Positions 21,109 to 32,718 of a stretch of DNA of 64,000 bases are shown here, one piece after another; position 1 is the stretch's first letter, and each line of letters opens with the position of its first letter. The notes beneath the pieces were generated by a model that saw only the letters and a program-made list of their open reading frames with translations, was not told where the DNA came from and did no database searches. A program made the translations under genes and the position numbers. The stretch is taken from positions 43,492,811-43,556,810 of the forward strand of contig OZ025255.1 in assembly GCA_964019135.1 (NCBI GenBank). The letters are read 5' to 3'. Source of the stretch: Arenicola marina (Eukaryota > Annelida > Polychaeta > Arenicolidae).

Positions 21109-24100
21109 CTGCAAGAAAGATAAATGCTGGGTGTTTTAGGCCAAGTTTGTGCACACGAAGGCAAATTGAGACAAAAAAACTAACGGGAAAATGAAATGAG
21201 GTGGGATGAAACATGACCTAGATGCACGAATCCACGTGCCTGTTGATCTGCAGTCCATACTGCGCTAGGCTCCCTGCCTGCGCCAGATGGTAGCTTCTCG
21301 TAATAATGTTAGCTCACTAGATGGAGGCACAGTTCATCAGGTAACTAACAACTGGATCACTAGAGGGCGGCACAGTACTTGTGATGTGCTGGCGGGTACC
21401 GTCTGTCATTAAGGGACATCAACTCCCATCTCAGGGTAGCAAGCGACCAGTTATGTTCAGAACATGCTGGATAACTAACTGCCAACGACAGTTTGTACTG
21501 CTTGTCAAAATACATGGCCATACTCACTACATGGCGGCTGGATAAAATACAGCAGAGGATTCAAATAAAAAACAGTTTTCGCAAATTGAACTCACAGCAG
21601 GAAGCCGTCGCCGTCGGTCATGTTGTCATGGCAACGCGCGATTTAAGAGAACAATGGTTATCGCATAGCTCCATATAATTAGCGTCCACCTCCCACCACC
21701 CCCCGTAGGCTGCAGGGGGACTGAAAGACCCTTTATCGAAGTAGACAGTAGACACAGTCACGGAAACATCTACATCACTTCCGTTTCCTTTCTGTTGTTT
21801 AAGCTGCATGTGAGACAGCAGGTGTCGTATAGTCAATTAAAGATATCAGAATAATACACTTACCAACACCCTAATACTATTTGGCAACGTCACAATGCTT
21901 GGGTGTCGAGATCCTAAATTTAAAACGACTTCACAATGAAATGGACAAATTTACCCATTTTTCTCTTACTTCTATATCAGAATGCAAAAATATATACCAA
22001 ATCAGCATTCGCTGTATCGTTAAAGAAAATTGCCCGGAGCACAGGATTACAAAGGCGTAATTGACATTATCATAGACATCAAGCAAGTTCACCGTATAGG
22101 CGGTCCAACCTGGCGATTTCTGTCAGCTGGTCCAGCTCAGTGCAGCTGCACTCATACTGGTCCCTGCAGCTGGCGTGGCTCTCATTCATCAGCTGACCCA
22201 GTTTGTCTAAGGCGCCATTTTCTTGGGTGTCGCAAATGGCCTTGAACTTGATCACCCTGTTGGCTTCGCTATAAACATGATGCGCTCGTTCGTACAGCTT
22301 AAAGCTGTCGACTGTAACAGAAAATAAGTTCAACCAAATAAGTTATACCAGCTGTCCTGTTATACTGTTCTACTCGGTAAAAGTTACCCTTCTACTGCAT
22401 AACCTCCACCATCCATGCTTGTAAGACATGTTTAGTTTCAATGATGGCATAACACATTGGTATCATATGAAGATGGCGATCATTGTAATACTAACTTAAA
22501 CTTTCTTCAACACTTAACCCTTATACTGGTGATGATTCTGCTATATTTCGATCAATAAGCAATCCAGAAACAGCATAATTTATTCTTGAGTTCAAGCACT
22601 TTCAATTTAAACACATGTTCACTACCACTATGTTTGTCCTGGTTCTATCAGAACATGGGCACCATTGAAAGGTTCCCCTGCAATGTAACTGTTCACGTAC
22701 GATGGAATGTCCGTTCGCTGAGACTATTATCGTTAATTTCATCCGCAGTAACCCCCAAAAGGTCGCAGACTTTCTGTTTGCTGTAAGGCTCGGGATGCAA
22801 GGTGACCTTGACGAGATCCATCATATCATCCAAAGACAGAGCAAGGTGATTTTGAAGGTCACCCAGCCGCCGAAAGTCCTTCCATTTGAGACTTTTAGCT
22901 TTGGCCAATAACTTCAAAGGAGAATAAATCAATCAGTTTTAAGTCCAGTGATTGAGATGAATCAGTTAAAAAAATGGCAACATGTGCCAGAGAAATGTTC
23001 GCAACGTATATTATATTAGTATAGTGAAGTGATAGATTACAAATTAGTAACTTTATAATGTTGATGCAATTATAGCCATTGCAAGGGCAGGAAGAGAAAG
23101 AACACTGTCGTACATTTACTCGCCATCTAGGTCTTCAATGGCCATAGACTGAACGTCCGTCTGATTGCATAATGCTACGATACCTACCTGTGTTGCTAGG
23201 CGACACTCGGCAACCCTGGTGTTGAAATGTGACGTAGCGGCCTTGTTCAGCCCTACACAGCAGTTACTGATCACGAAGACTGCCTCATCCGGCATCTGTA
23301 CACTGGTAGTTCGTATTGGGTTGAACTCAATCAGCTTGGCCTATAAACACGTTAGTACCTGATAGAAAACCATATTTAACCTGAACGATGTATTTGAAGG
23401 CATGGTGGTTGCTTTCACCGCATGTCCTTCTTTGATCACTTCAAGTAATGAAGTAATGTAAATAATTTCGCATTGGATTAACATGCATCGAATAGTCACG
23501 CATAAATAATGTCTCTCTTTACATACACTCTTGGACGTGCTTTATAATGTACGTAAAGTTTTTTGAAGACCCACGTTTCCCGCTTCAGCCAGGAAGGCTA
23601 TCGACTGGTCCATGCCCCCTCCTTCCGTGCCGATGTAGCGCTCACACCGCTGACAAACCTCCGCAAGTTCCAGCTGAACAATAACAAGAAGGGTTCATCC
23701 ATGACCAAAGCAGGACTGATTCACCGAAGCAATCAAGAGCCCAGGTTACGTAAAGCATAATTCGTGCGACCAAGCAAAATCTGGGATTTATTCGACGAAA
23801 CATAACGGCGCTCATGCGTCAAATCGGTACTTTCAGTGGTTATCCTGAGGACACTACACCCTGTCAGATTTCAGTGAGACGGATGAAGGGTAGGAGGAAT
23901 TTAGGTCCCATGTTTTGGCACCATATGAGAGGAGACTGAGAGGGCTGCAGTTAGATCTGTTATAGCTGACAGTGTTGCGAATTAAGACAAGCCCAGTTGG
24001 GTTACCTTGGTGCATTGCCTGTCGTTGGCGTACATGACGGCCAGTGCAGAGCAGCAGACCAAGGCGCTGGAGCTGGAGAGTCCCGCACTCTGAGGAACAG

Positions 24101-26695
24101 TTCCATCCAGAAGAAGGTCCAGTCCCACCGATGTATCCAGGCCCAGGTGCTCCAGCATGCCTTTGTATCCACAGAGGAAGTAATGATGCCATTTGGGATT
24201 GCTTTTATCGATATCCACATCAGTGACACTGCATGAATAAGATCTGGAAAGAAATGAAGTCTACAAATATAGAAACCACATAGACGTTTTTGGTATTGAT
24301 ATATATGTGCATTTTAGCCATATAAGATGTTTTGTCAATACAGAATCTTACAGATGGATACAAAAAAAAATGATGCCTACTTTTTAACGCAAAACTTAGC
24401 GTATGACATGTTCTAATCTTTTCAATGACTGTTACAACTTACATGTTGTGAAATAATTATTTGATTACTGGTATATCAAAGAAAACTGAAAAAGAAAAAT
24501 GGGTTAAAGATATACTAACTTAAAGTTTTCACTTGTATTTCGCAAAGTGATCTGCCCAGAATCACTTGGAGCAGCCGCTATGACAATATCTTGTTCAATC
24601 GCCATAGGCAAAACAGCATATCCACAATAATCTATGTGCTCACCTGAAAATCCATTAACAAATAATCAAGACATTTGTCTGTGTTGTCGCGATATGACTT
24701 ACACAGGTTAAAGCGTCCTACCAACCAACTCAGTCATGGAATACATTGGAAGACTTGTAAGTACTGCAGCTTACTTCATTATCTTATTCATGACTATATA
24801 TTTCTAAGAATATAAATGCAGCTGTATATAAACTTCTTATTTATCCAAACTATAATTTATAGTATCTGGTTAATATCACTTTAAATATAGATGAGTAAAT
24901 TACTCTCGAAAATCGAATTTATCAGTTTTACCAAATGTAAAAATACTTGAAGTATACTTGAATACAGCGAAATACTTGAAGTCTCATATTTATTATATTA
25001 TACTATAAATATAAATGTACCAATCAGATTCACTCTTCCAGAGGCACGAGCATAAAAGGTAGGCCGTTTTCCATAATTTTCAAAGTATAACTTCCTTATT
25101 CTTTCATATCTGTAAATATGTGAAACAATAATGGATGAAAGGATAAATATAAATTTAACACGAGAGAAGGTATGATAGATGTAAAGTTATACCAATACAC
25201 TGTATGCATCTGCTAAGAGAAAAATGGGTTATGCTGAAGATCATTACAAAAGATGCTTTTTTTATGACATATAAATAAATATATGTAGCTATTCAGTGAC
25301 TAAGCCTCAAAATACTGCGCACCATGCAAACTGTTTGTATAATTATATGTTGTGTCATTTGGGCCTATGTAATATTGTTATTAGCTATTGGCAAACCCCC
25401 CCTTACACTAATCCGGCAGCCAGACACCGCCAAGATAACCCCCCCCCTACCCTGCTCACGCACCCCCTCCCATCGTCTGTTTTCGGCCGGCGGCCGGCTT
25501 CGTCTGCGGCCGGTTCGGATGTACACCGAGCAGAGACGGTATCAATATCATGTATTTTAAGAATAAGCAGATAAGGGGGGAATTTCTGCATGTGACACCC
25601 ATGGCTTGAAAATCTCACGACATTAACGTTTGATTTTCAGGTTATGCCTAACGCCCCCAGGACCTAGCCTGAAAGTTTAGACGTTACAACTTACAGTCTT
25701 AACTGTAACGTATGAACTTTCAGGCTACCGGGGCATAGACATCTAACCGGGTCTCACTTTACGCGAAAAGACAGCCCAAATGCCAATTAACCCCGATTTG
25801 AAGCTGTTGAACCGGCTGATTCGGTTTGTAATGTCTTTACTGCGGGCAGGAATGAAAAAATGTATTGTTTACTCTGGTTCATGTGTATATTTAACAAATA
25901 TTTCAATACGGACGCCGTTCAGCGATCGGTACGGCTGTCGCCATGTTGGATAGACACTTGCCTGTTGCCTCACTAGATGGCGTGCAGTCGGGGCAGTATC
26001 GTATACATATTTGCGTTATGAAGTCTTTTCGCGAAAAGACGATAATGCAACAATCTAATCGTAAATGGGACATATATCGCCTGAAACATTTTTTTTTTAA
26101 TTCATCAAGATTGGGTAGCCATTTTCCACGAAATAAAATGTTAGTGTTATTGGGGTAGGAGACGTAACCGTCTTTTCACGAAAAGACCTCATAATGCAAA
26201 CATGTATGTAACATCATTTGTCGCATTACGCCATCTAGTGAGGCAACAGGCAAGTGTCTATCCAACATGGCGGCAGCCGTACCGATCGCTGAACAGCGTC
26301 CGTGTTGAAATATTTGTTAAATGTGCACATGAACCTGAGTAAACAATACATTTTTTCATTCCTGCCCGCAGTAAAGACATTACAAACCGAATCAGCCGGT
26401 TCAACAGCTTCAAATCGGGGTTAATTGGCATTGCCATTGGGACTGTCTTTTCGCGAGATTAGTGTCTTTTCGTAAGTGAGACCGCATCCAACCGCTTGAA
26501 CCGGCAGCTCGTCAATATCACTGACATCAGATCATGGATGTAACAAAACATGGCATTACAAACATAAGCTTGTGGCATGACACAACGTTAATGATGACAA
26601 CAAATTAGCAGATTAGCGTAACTAAAATATTAACGGGTAGAAAACCTTGATTTTTGGGAAACCGGTATTTCGTGGACAGCTACGTGTTCGGCCAT
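20904..26695 (-). CDS. GALK2: N-acetylgalactosamine kinase (GHMP kinase family)
   Basis: Complete gene with nine coding exons, all with GT/AG borders and matching phases. They are 26646-26695, 25021-25109, 24520-24643, 24006-24243, 23575-23673, 23188-23340, 22701-22911, 22110-22311 and 20904-21108. The total is 1371 bp, or 456 residues plus stop, against 458 in the human protein as remembered. The enzyme phosphorylates N-acetylgalactosamine at C1 with ATP in the cytosol, for salvage. Evidence: the galactokinase signature GRVNLIGEHIDY, the ATP-binding loop [19 protein letters not shown] with the likely catalytic Asp, and [12 protein letters not shown] near the end. It is closer to GALK2 than GALK1 by [11 protein letters not shown] and [13 protein letters not shown]. 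One oddity is RASGR where RAPGR is usual. Confidence 0.95.
21109..22109 (-). other. GALK2 intron 8, nothing recognised
   Basis: About 1 kb of intron. I saw no exon, RNA or repeat array in it. Confidence 0.7.
22110..22311 (-). CDS. GALK2: GALK2 exon 8
   Basis: The acceptor CTGTTACAG is entered in phase 1 and the donor is GCCAG|GTTGGA. It encodes [17 protein letters not shown] and the Cys-rich [19 protein letters not shown] segment typical of GALK2. Confidence 0.95.
22701..22911 (-). CDS. GALK2: GALK2 exon 7
   Basis: The acceptor is CCTTTGAAG (phase 0) and the strong donor is C|GTACGT. It encodes [10 protein letters not shown] and [17 protein letters not shown], matching the HPEPY block of GALK2. 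Confidence 0.93.
23188..23340 (-). CDS. GALK2: GALK2 exon 6
   Basis: 153 bp, phase 0-0, donor CAG|GTAGGT. It encodes [15 protein letters not shown] and [18 protein letters not shown], a conserved core of the kinase. Confidence 0.95.
23575..23673 (-). CDS. GALK2: GALK2 exon 5
   Basis: 99 bp, phase 0-0, acceptor TATTGTTCAG and donor AAC|GTGGGT. It encodes [18 protein letters not shown], which carries the likely catalytic aspartate. Confidence 0.95.
24006..24243 (-). CDS. GALK2: GALK2 exon 4
   Basis: The acceptor TCTTTCCAG is entered in phase 2 and the donor is AAG|GTAACC. It encodes [11 protein letters not shown] and the GHMP ATP-binding loop [13 protein letters not shown]. Confidence 0.95.
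24520..24643 (-). CDS. GALK2: GALK2 exon 3
   Basis: The acceptor ATTTTCAG is entered in phase 1 and the donor is AA|GTTAGT. It encodes [20 protein letters not shown], the second half of the galactokinase signature and substrate pocket. Confidence 0.95.
25021..25109 (-). CDS. GALK2: GALK2 exon 2
   Basis: 89 bp, entered in phase 2 after ATATTTACAG, with donor G|GTACAT. It encodes [13 protein letters not shown]. The serine replaces the proline usual in RAPGRVN, while the flanking Arg, Gly and Asn are intact. Confidence 0.93.
25641..25740. repeat. imperfect hairpin in GALK2 intron 1
   Basis: Inverted arms of about 23 bp (AGCCTGAAAGTTTAGACG and its imperfect complement ending ACTTTCAGGCT) flank a 15-bp loop. 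Partial pairing continues outward to TATGCC and GGCATA. It may be a tiny MITE or a satellite piece of the foldback element next door. Confidence 0.7.
25750..26484. mobile_element. foldback (Mutator-like?) non-autonomous DNA transposon
   Basis: A 735-bp unit in GALK2 intron 1. Its ends are inverted copies of each other for about 290 bp: GGTCTCACTT on the left, and on the right the complement reading CGGTCTCACTT. A loop of about 127 bp (26044-26170) separates the arms. Direct repeats CATCTAACCG (25740-25749) and CATCCAACCG (26485-26494) flank it, a 10-bp target duplication with one mismatch. Long terminal inverted repeats plus a 9-11 bp duplication suggest the Mutator superfamily. It has no coding capacity. 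The perfect palindrome GTCTTTTCGCGAAAAGAC (26026-26043) recurs in variants at the arm ends. Confidence 0.75.
26646..26695 (-). CDS. GALK2: GALK2 exon 1 (start codon)
   Basis: ATG at 26695-26693, then [16 protein letters not shown] and donor AG|GTTTTC in phase 2, exactly the phase exon 2 needs. The N-terminus is poorly conserved in the family, so this exon rests on phase, length and position. Confidence 0.75.
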
Positions 26696-28440
26696 TGTAA
26701 GTAAACACATTTGTCACATGACTGTCATGTGACCAATCGTCTGCTAAATCCGGGACCATTTATTATTTCAAATGCTTACGGACAAGCGAAGAGACCACTG
26801 GCGCTCCCTGGTCAGAAAGAATGGTACTAAGTAAGACTACTGCTGAAATCTAGTGACCGACAGTGTTATCCGCTTCGAAACTGCGCGATAGTATGGGAAA
26901 CGAAACGTGTCTAGCAGACTAGAAGAGGTGGATGGGCGTGTTTGCAATGCAACAAGAGTAAATTAAGAGACCGGGTTGTTTAATAGACAGAAATAAGCAA
27001 TCAAAGACGCTTATAGTAGGCACGAAAGTGCCCCTGGTATTCAAAATAAACTGAAAACGTCTGACTTTATTGAAGGTCGCCCGATTGTTGATTTGGCATA
27101 CCTTGCTGATCTGCTGATTGTAAGCAGCTTTTCGTCCTTTGCCAAGTATTTATGGAAAGAAAACTAGCCATGAGAAGTTCTGTAAGTTAATTTGTTTTTA
27201 AATCGACAACGTCAAGCATTTAAGAAAACAGTCTATGTCACCGACTTGTTTAAAAAAATACGCATGTCAATATACATGCACCCCCAGCTGCAATAGAAAC
27301 ATTTTATTGTTTATCCATGAATTTAAATTATTATCTTGTAATGTTTGCCTTAACTACTGCCTTGGTGTAATAATTAAGCGAAATACGTCCAACATTTAAA
27401 GGTACATGGTTTAGTAAAATGTGTAACAATGTTTAATTCTTAGAATCATCAAAATGTTGAATTTTATAGTAATTTTATATGTGCTATACATGCATGCTGT
27501 CTTGTATCATTTTTGCAAAATTGTGGACAGTTTACAGTTATAGGGGTTACAATCTGTTGTTCTTCATAAAAAAAATGCAGTCAGTTGTTAATGTACATTA
27601 ATGTCTAGTGATCAATACAAAATTACTATATCTGTTTTCAGTCTTAACTAAGCTAAGTTAATTCCATCTGAGGCGTGGAAAGGCCCCCCCGCCCCCCCCT
27701 CCCGGTCGTCCAAAAATTGGTGGACCCTCCGGTCGCAATTCCAGGTCGCAAGTTTGGACCCCCCGCCCCTTTTCAAATTCCTGGATCCGCCCCTAGCTGT
27801 TAAACTATTGCACATTTTAAGCATTTCAGATAGAATTTAATATCTATATAGCTATTGCTCATAATGAATATATATAATTAGTAGGCCTTTTAGATGTTGT
27901 ATGGAGGCATGCGAAACGGATATACGATTGCATAACAAAAGCTAAATCAGCCAGCTATATATAGTGAACAGCGGGATATCCGACACATTTAATCTGATTC
28001 ACTAATACAATCATCGACATCGGTTACTCTAATGCAAATTTACTAATTAATGGATAATTAAGCTAGAAGATTATAGCATCTCAGTCATCGACAGAAGAGC
28101 CATGGATGGGTTTGCAACGAAACGCCTCCTTTCGAAGCAGACTTTTTATAGTTACACTGATGTTTATTCCACCCCCCCCCCCCCTTTATTGGAGATTTCC
28201 ATAGTCCGTTCCAATTCCATAACCGTCTTTTTTTAAAATAAACTATTGCGTATGGAGGACTAGGGTGGGTCTTCTACTGCCTGTACCCCCTCTTTGCTGT
28301 CCCGTTCCCTAACAGCAACACCACCCTTCACTCTTACCAGAAAATTCCACTTTCGCCGCACGTGTACCGAAAGACATTTCAGAAACGGTACGGTCCCCGT
28401 GACTGCAGATGACCGGAAGTTGACAACCGGCTGAAGTAAG
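26696..28440. other. GALK2-MRPS30 head-to-head intergenic region
   Basis: About 1.75 kb between two divergent start codons. It holds a dispersed repeat at 27725-27800 and a C run near 28172. Nothing else is recognised. The transcription starts of both genes should lie here. Confidence 0.6.
27725..27800 (-). repeat. dispersed repeat fragment
   Basis: The minus strand reads AGGGGCGGATCCAGGAATTT followed by a GGGGCGGGG stretch and ACTTGCGACC. A relative lies on the plus strand at 39991-40060, so this is an interspersed element, class unknown. Confidence 0.65.
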
Positions 28441-28446
28441 ATGGCC
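28411..28446 (+). promoter_or_regulatory. candidate ETS/NRF2 and YY1 sites at MRPS30 start
   Basis: ACCGGAAGT (28412-28420) matches the ETS/GABP (NRF2) core. AAGATGGCC (28438-28446) matches the YY1 core and overlaps the start codon. Both are typical of TATA-less promoters of nuclear genes for mitochondrial proteins. Function here is inferred. Confidence 0.5.
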
Positions 28447-29196
28447 ATGCGAAGAGTGGTGTGTGCTGGAAATGTCAACTTTATCCGCGCCTGGTGCCAG
28501 CGGACCCACCCCCGCTGTCACAGTACGGCGACCAGTGACGTCGCGGGCCAGAGAGATGTAGAATATCCACAAATCGTACCCAAATTGCCGCCTGGCAGCT
28601 GGAGTGCAGATATACCGCGTCAACAGGCTTGGCAACTGTACCGCGAAGGTCAATTGCTGCTGGATCTGCCCGATGTCCGGGAACGGCTAGAGATGCTTGC
28701 AGGCGAAGAGGAGCGTCCCTTGCACATCATAGAACCCTTCCAAAATGCTGGCAACAGATTAGCTTTCAAGCAAGCAATCACAAGAAGTCACATTGTCAAG
28801 GGGTTACCTGATCGTTACCAATCACAAACGCTAGAGGCAGAAGAATTTGAGGTGGTAAAAGCCATTGTGATTGATGCGATTCTTCAGGAACAGGAGTTTC
28901 AATTTGTCCACCAGCGTTCCAACACCAATCAGTTGCTGACAGCGCAAGATCAGTCTTATTCTGCTAGTCATCTGATAAATCAAGTGTTGAACGATTTATC
29001 AGCATATTTATCAATAAAGAATGAATATTTATTGATGTCTCAAATTGATAGAGATGTACGGGTTGAGACATTCTGGTCCTGTAGTGGATTTAAAGGCAGA
29101 GATACTCCTGCTGTGGGTAAAAAGAATGGCAGATTGATGATGCAGTACAGAGGAAAGGCACAATTCCAGATTCGTACTGAACAAAGTCTTCCAGAG
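28441..29196 (+). CDS. MRPS30: MRPS30 exon 1
   Basis: 252 codons from the first ATG to CCAGAG|GTATAT. It includes the basic targeting peptide (MAMRRVVCAGNVNFIRAW) and a segment around residue 30-40 ending EYPQIVPKLP, which resembles the start of the mature family domain. Confidence 0.9.
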
Positions 29197-31609
29197 GTAT
29201 ATTTTTATTTATATTTAAATAATTCATTAATTGATAGTTTTTTTAAATAAATAATTTATCTTTTCACTAGTAAAATAAAGATATAATTGACCCTATCAGG
29301 ATAGTATAGATTTTTTATACATGTTTCCAACATTATATTTATAAAAGTAATTAATACTGCCTTTATTTAGCTGAATATATATTAATAACCATACCTCAAA
29401 GTTGATTTATGCGTAGGCTACATAGCACTTACATCTTATCCTCTACACTTGACAACTGTGTCCTTCATCACCCCAACTCTATCTTTGGTTTGGCCCCTAC
29501 CTTTACCTTTTGATTCTTTTATAAAGTGTCTGACCAATAACTGACATTTAGGTCAAAATCTCTCACCCAGCCACTGACAACAAAAGTGCCCAAGAAAGTA
29601 ATTACTTAGCCCAAGTTATGATCCCACATAAATTAACTCCTAATTTAGTTATAATGTAAGATATACATGTTAGTTCTAAAAAAAAAACCTCGCTTTTGCA
29701 TAAACTGAGAATGAATACAAGTTATTTATATATCTGTATTTGTATAATAATATATTGATATTAAACAGTTGATATTAAATATATGCTGGTGTCACTGTCA
29801 CTCGCTATATGTAGTCTGTGGGAATCTGGTACATATGCAATATAAGCTAGTTCATTGGATCATTATGAAACAATTGCTGTTATATTGTTGGTGAATACAA
29901 TATGCATCTTCTATGACCTAAGATCTATATTTTCAGTTTGTTTCTATGGGTGATCCCATGTGTACATCTGGAGAATATCCCAAGGTTGAGTGCAGCCCTT
30001 CTGCAGCACAACAGAAACATTTGAAAGGGAGGCCAATATCTGTGGCTGGTAAGTTTGATGGATTTCCCAAATAATTTTGTTTTTCAACAATGATTAGATT
30101 TTCTCTTTTGCACTGTTACTGATATCAGAAGGGACTAGAATAATTTACTTGTAAAAGAAATATATGAAATAACACATAATTACAAACAAAACAATGAGAT
30201 ACACAATGACAAATACAGGCATACTTACACTTTATCAGGAAACTGTGAAATCGCTTCCATGGAGGCCTGACATCAAATACATAGGACATCTTTGAATCAA
30301 AAACCCAGCATACTAGTTTGACTCACTTGTCCTTTTCATCTGCTTTATATTTTGTCAGCTAAATACCTAAGTAAGACAAAGTACATGTAAATGAGGACAT
30401 TATCCTGACCTTCACCTGATCTGTGAGTCTGGTCATATTTGTGCTATGTTCTTCCCGCAGGCCACTGGATTGGGGATCCCTGTGAATTCAACTTGTTGTC
30501 GATCATCATCCCCAACAAGGTGTTCTATGAGATGGAGCGGGACTGCCAACGGCTGGGCGCCAAGGGGCAGAGCATAGTGGACGCCAATGTGGTGACCGCT
30601 GGCATGATGACGTCATTCGCCAGCTGTGCCGCGCAGGCTCACAACCTCGGTAAATCCCTCGCTTAGACAAGAGTCGCTAGGGGGGAGCCACAGCCAAACC
30701 TGCCTAATTAGGAGAAAGTAAAAAACAATGTGTGCTCTTGCGCAATAGTCTCTTCGCGAAGTTACTATTAATTAATCTCCTTATTAGTTAATCTGTGCAT
30801 AGCGCTATTTATTTTCTTTGTGTGGCAATAACTGTAGGACAGGCATGAAGAGCTGCCGGGCAGTTGTAATGTAATGTAATGTGGCCATACAAGGATAGGA
30901 TGTATTAATATTTCATAATTTCCTGTATGATATATGTGTATATATATATATATATGTACGAATGTAGATTGCTTGATTAAGTAGCGGAGTAGTCACATTA
31001 TGTATGAGAAATACGGATTAACACGAATAAACACTCACTCCTCAAGGTCTTCAAAAATTTGGTATCGCGATGGATGTAAGATCTGAAAATCTCCAGAATA
31101 TGCCTGATATCTTTGGTTTATTTGTGCTCACAACGAACGGTGTCATTATTGGGTCAACAGTTGTGAATAGTGGAACGACTACGTGTTTACTCGTGTGTTT
31201 TCCGGCAGGTTTCAACCTGTACTTCGACCTGACGTACCCGCTGACCACGCAGACCATCGTCACCAACGGCCAGTGGCTGCAGAGCTTCACCTACCAGCTG
31301 AACACGCTCCACATGTGGCAGGACGCGACTGCCAACCCCAGCAACAACGTCATGTGGGTCGGCGACCGGCTCCGCCTCTATGACGTCATAGAGGCCGGCC
31401 AGGTCAAAGGGTTTAACGACGACGCCCTGCGAGCCATCCTCTCGTTCCTCCTCACGAGACCGGGGGAGCGCGGGGTCAACATGAGGCCCTACCTCACCCA
31501 GGACCAGTCGCCCCTCAACAAAAAACTCATTAACTTCAAAGGGGAGGAGCCCATCGAAAAGCCGAAGATCGGCAGGTGGCAATATCCCAGGCACGCGATT
31601 TATTTCTAG
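28441..31609 (+). CDS. MRPS30: mitochondrial ribosomal protein mL65 (MRPS30)
   Basis: Complete gene with four coding exons (28441-29196, 29937-30048, 30461-30649, 31209-31609). All borders are GT/AG and the phases match. The total is 1458 bp, or 485 residues plus stop; human is about 439 as remembered. It is a structural protein of the mitochondrial ribosome, now placed in the large subunit as mL65 although first named S30/PDCD9. The N-terminus is Arg-rich without acidic residues, like a mitochondrial targeting peptide. The C-terminal part carries the family core: SFTYQLNTLHMW, YDVIEAGQVKGFNDDALR and LSFLLTRP. The likely poly(A) signal AATAAA is near 31709. It lies head to head with GALK2. 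Confidence 0.92.
29197..29936 (+). other. MRPS30 intron 1
   Basis: AT-rich intron; nothing recognised. Confidence 0.8.
29937..30048 (+). CDS. MRPS30: MRPS30 exon 2
   Basis: The acceptor is ATATTTTCAG and the donor is CTG|GTAAGT, phase 0 to 1. It encodes FVSMGDPMCTSGEYPKVECS and the rest of a 37-codon segment. Confidence 0.88.
30461..30649 (+). CDS. MRPS30: MRPS30 exon 3
   Basis: The acceptor is CTTCCCGCAG and the donor CTCG|GTAAAT, phase 1-1. It encodes HWIGDPCEFN, a counterpart of the HIFVGSKTADPC region, then MMTSFASCAAQAHNLG. Confidence 0.9.
31209..31609 (+). CDS. MRPS30: MRPS30 exon 4 (last)
   Basis: Acceptor TTTTCCGGCAG, entered in phase 1. It encodes the most conserved block (YQLNTLHMWQ; VKGFNDDALRAI) and a C-terminal extension beyond the vertebrate end, stopping at TAG 31607-31609. 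Confidence 0.93.
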
Positions 31610-32339
31610 CGGATGGATCGGTGTCGTTGGTTTCGTTGTATACAGTCGAGTAAAGACATTCGGTTGGATCGTTTTGTATCAAGAGGATGGATCTATAATC
31701 ATTGGATGAATAAAATAACTCCTGCTTGCCTATGTGTTGGATATTTTTATGCTTAACCGAAGTGAGATTGATTTTTGATGCTGGTAGATTGGTTATATAT
31801 TCTAGACGCGGGCATATCGCGTCATTGGGAGAAGGAATGAAGGGAAGTTCGGAGCCATGTACCTTGGGTAACCCCCTACTCGTTGCGAAAGCACATGGGC
31901 TCCTTATACTGCGACCACACAGACCGGACCACAGTCGGTTAGAGCTCTGGCCAACTGAGAGCGTACCGGCACGTCGATGCTGGTAGAATGTGGTTAGGTT
32001 TGATCAACGTTAGTCGCGGAGGGATTGCATGGAGTGTTCTCCCATGGTCTGTAACATCCTGGACCGCTGGGCAGGTATCTAAGTGGCGACCCATTAAAAA
32101 GACCATAATACTGCACAGGTCCCTTTAGGCAAATGTAAGAGACTACGTCGTCTTTTAAAGTTTAATATCATCTTTTGAAACAATTGTCTAGATTAAGAAC
32201 CCAATTAAAGTCAAAAGGTTTTGTCTCACTTAAAACATATCAATGACTTGCACCTCTTTCAACAACTAATAGCAAATATATTTGCTATTAAGGAAAGCTA
32301 TCTTTGAAAACTCCTGGCCCAATTTCGATGTTCCACACA
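31610..32339. other. MRPS30 3' UTR and flank
   Basis: 3' UTR with AATAAA near 31709, followed by unassigned sequence. Around 31930-31985 there is a short tRNA-like stretch (CAGTCGGTTAGAGCTCTGG), but it has no complete cloverleaf. A SINE fragment is possible. Confidence 0.5.
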
Positions 32340-32718
32340 CCCACTAAACATAGAGAAAGGCAGACATTTAGGAATGCCAAGGGAAGAAAGACTGTGTATG
32401 TATTGTAAAAATAATGGTGAAAGTGTTATGGAAGATGAGATACACCTAATCTGTTTTTGCCCTTTGTATCAAGCGTCACGAAAAAAATACCTACCTGAAG
32501 TCACAGACCAGAAGCAGAACTTGAGTTGGGAATTTACCTTTTTGATGAGGTCAATAGATACCCCCACCCTATATAACCTCGTGCTATTTCTCCGCGACGC
32601 GTACAAATTAGGGGAAAAAATGTTACCTTATTTACTTGATGTTATTTGTATATACATATATTTGTATTTTGAGGCTGTGAGCCTACAGTGCACAATAAAC
32701 TGATTATTATTATTATTA
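32340..32718 (+). mobile_element. 5'-truncated LINE 3' end
   Basis: A frame at 32374-32703 begins PREERLCMYC and continues with EDEIHLICFCPLY. This is the C-x2-C...H-x4-C zinc motif that ends many LINE reverse transcriptases. It is followed by AATAAA and a (TTA)n tail (32703-32718). The rest of the element is missing, as in a truncated insertion. The tail type differs from the poly(A) of the 14-19 kb LINE, so it is another family. Confidence 0.75.

Noticed and set aside
31930-31990. Possible tRNA gene (CAGTCGGTTAGAGC)
   Set aside because: Only a D-arm-like stretch is present. No complete acceptor stem or T-arm can be drawn. It is at most a fragment of a tRNA-derived repeat.
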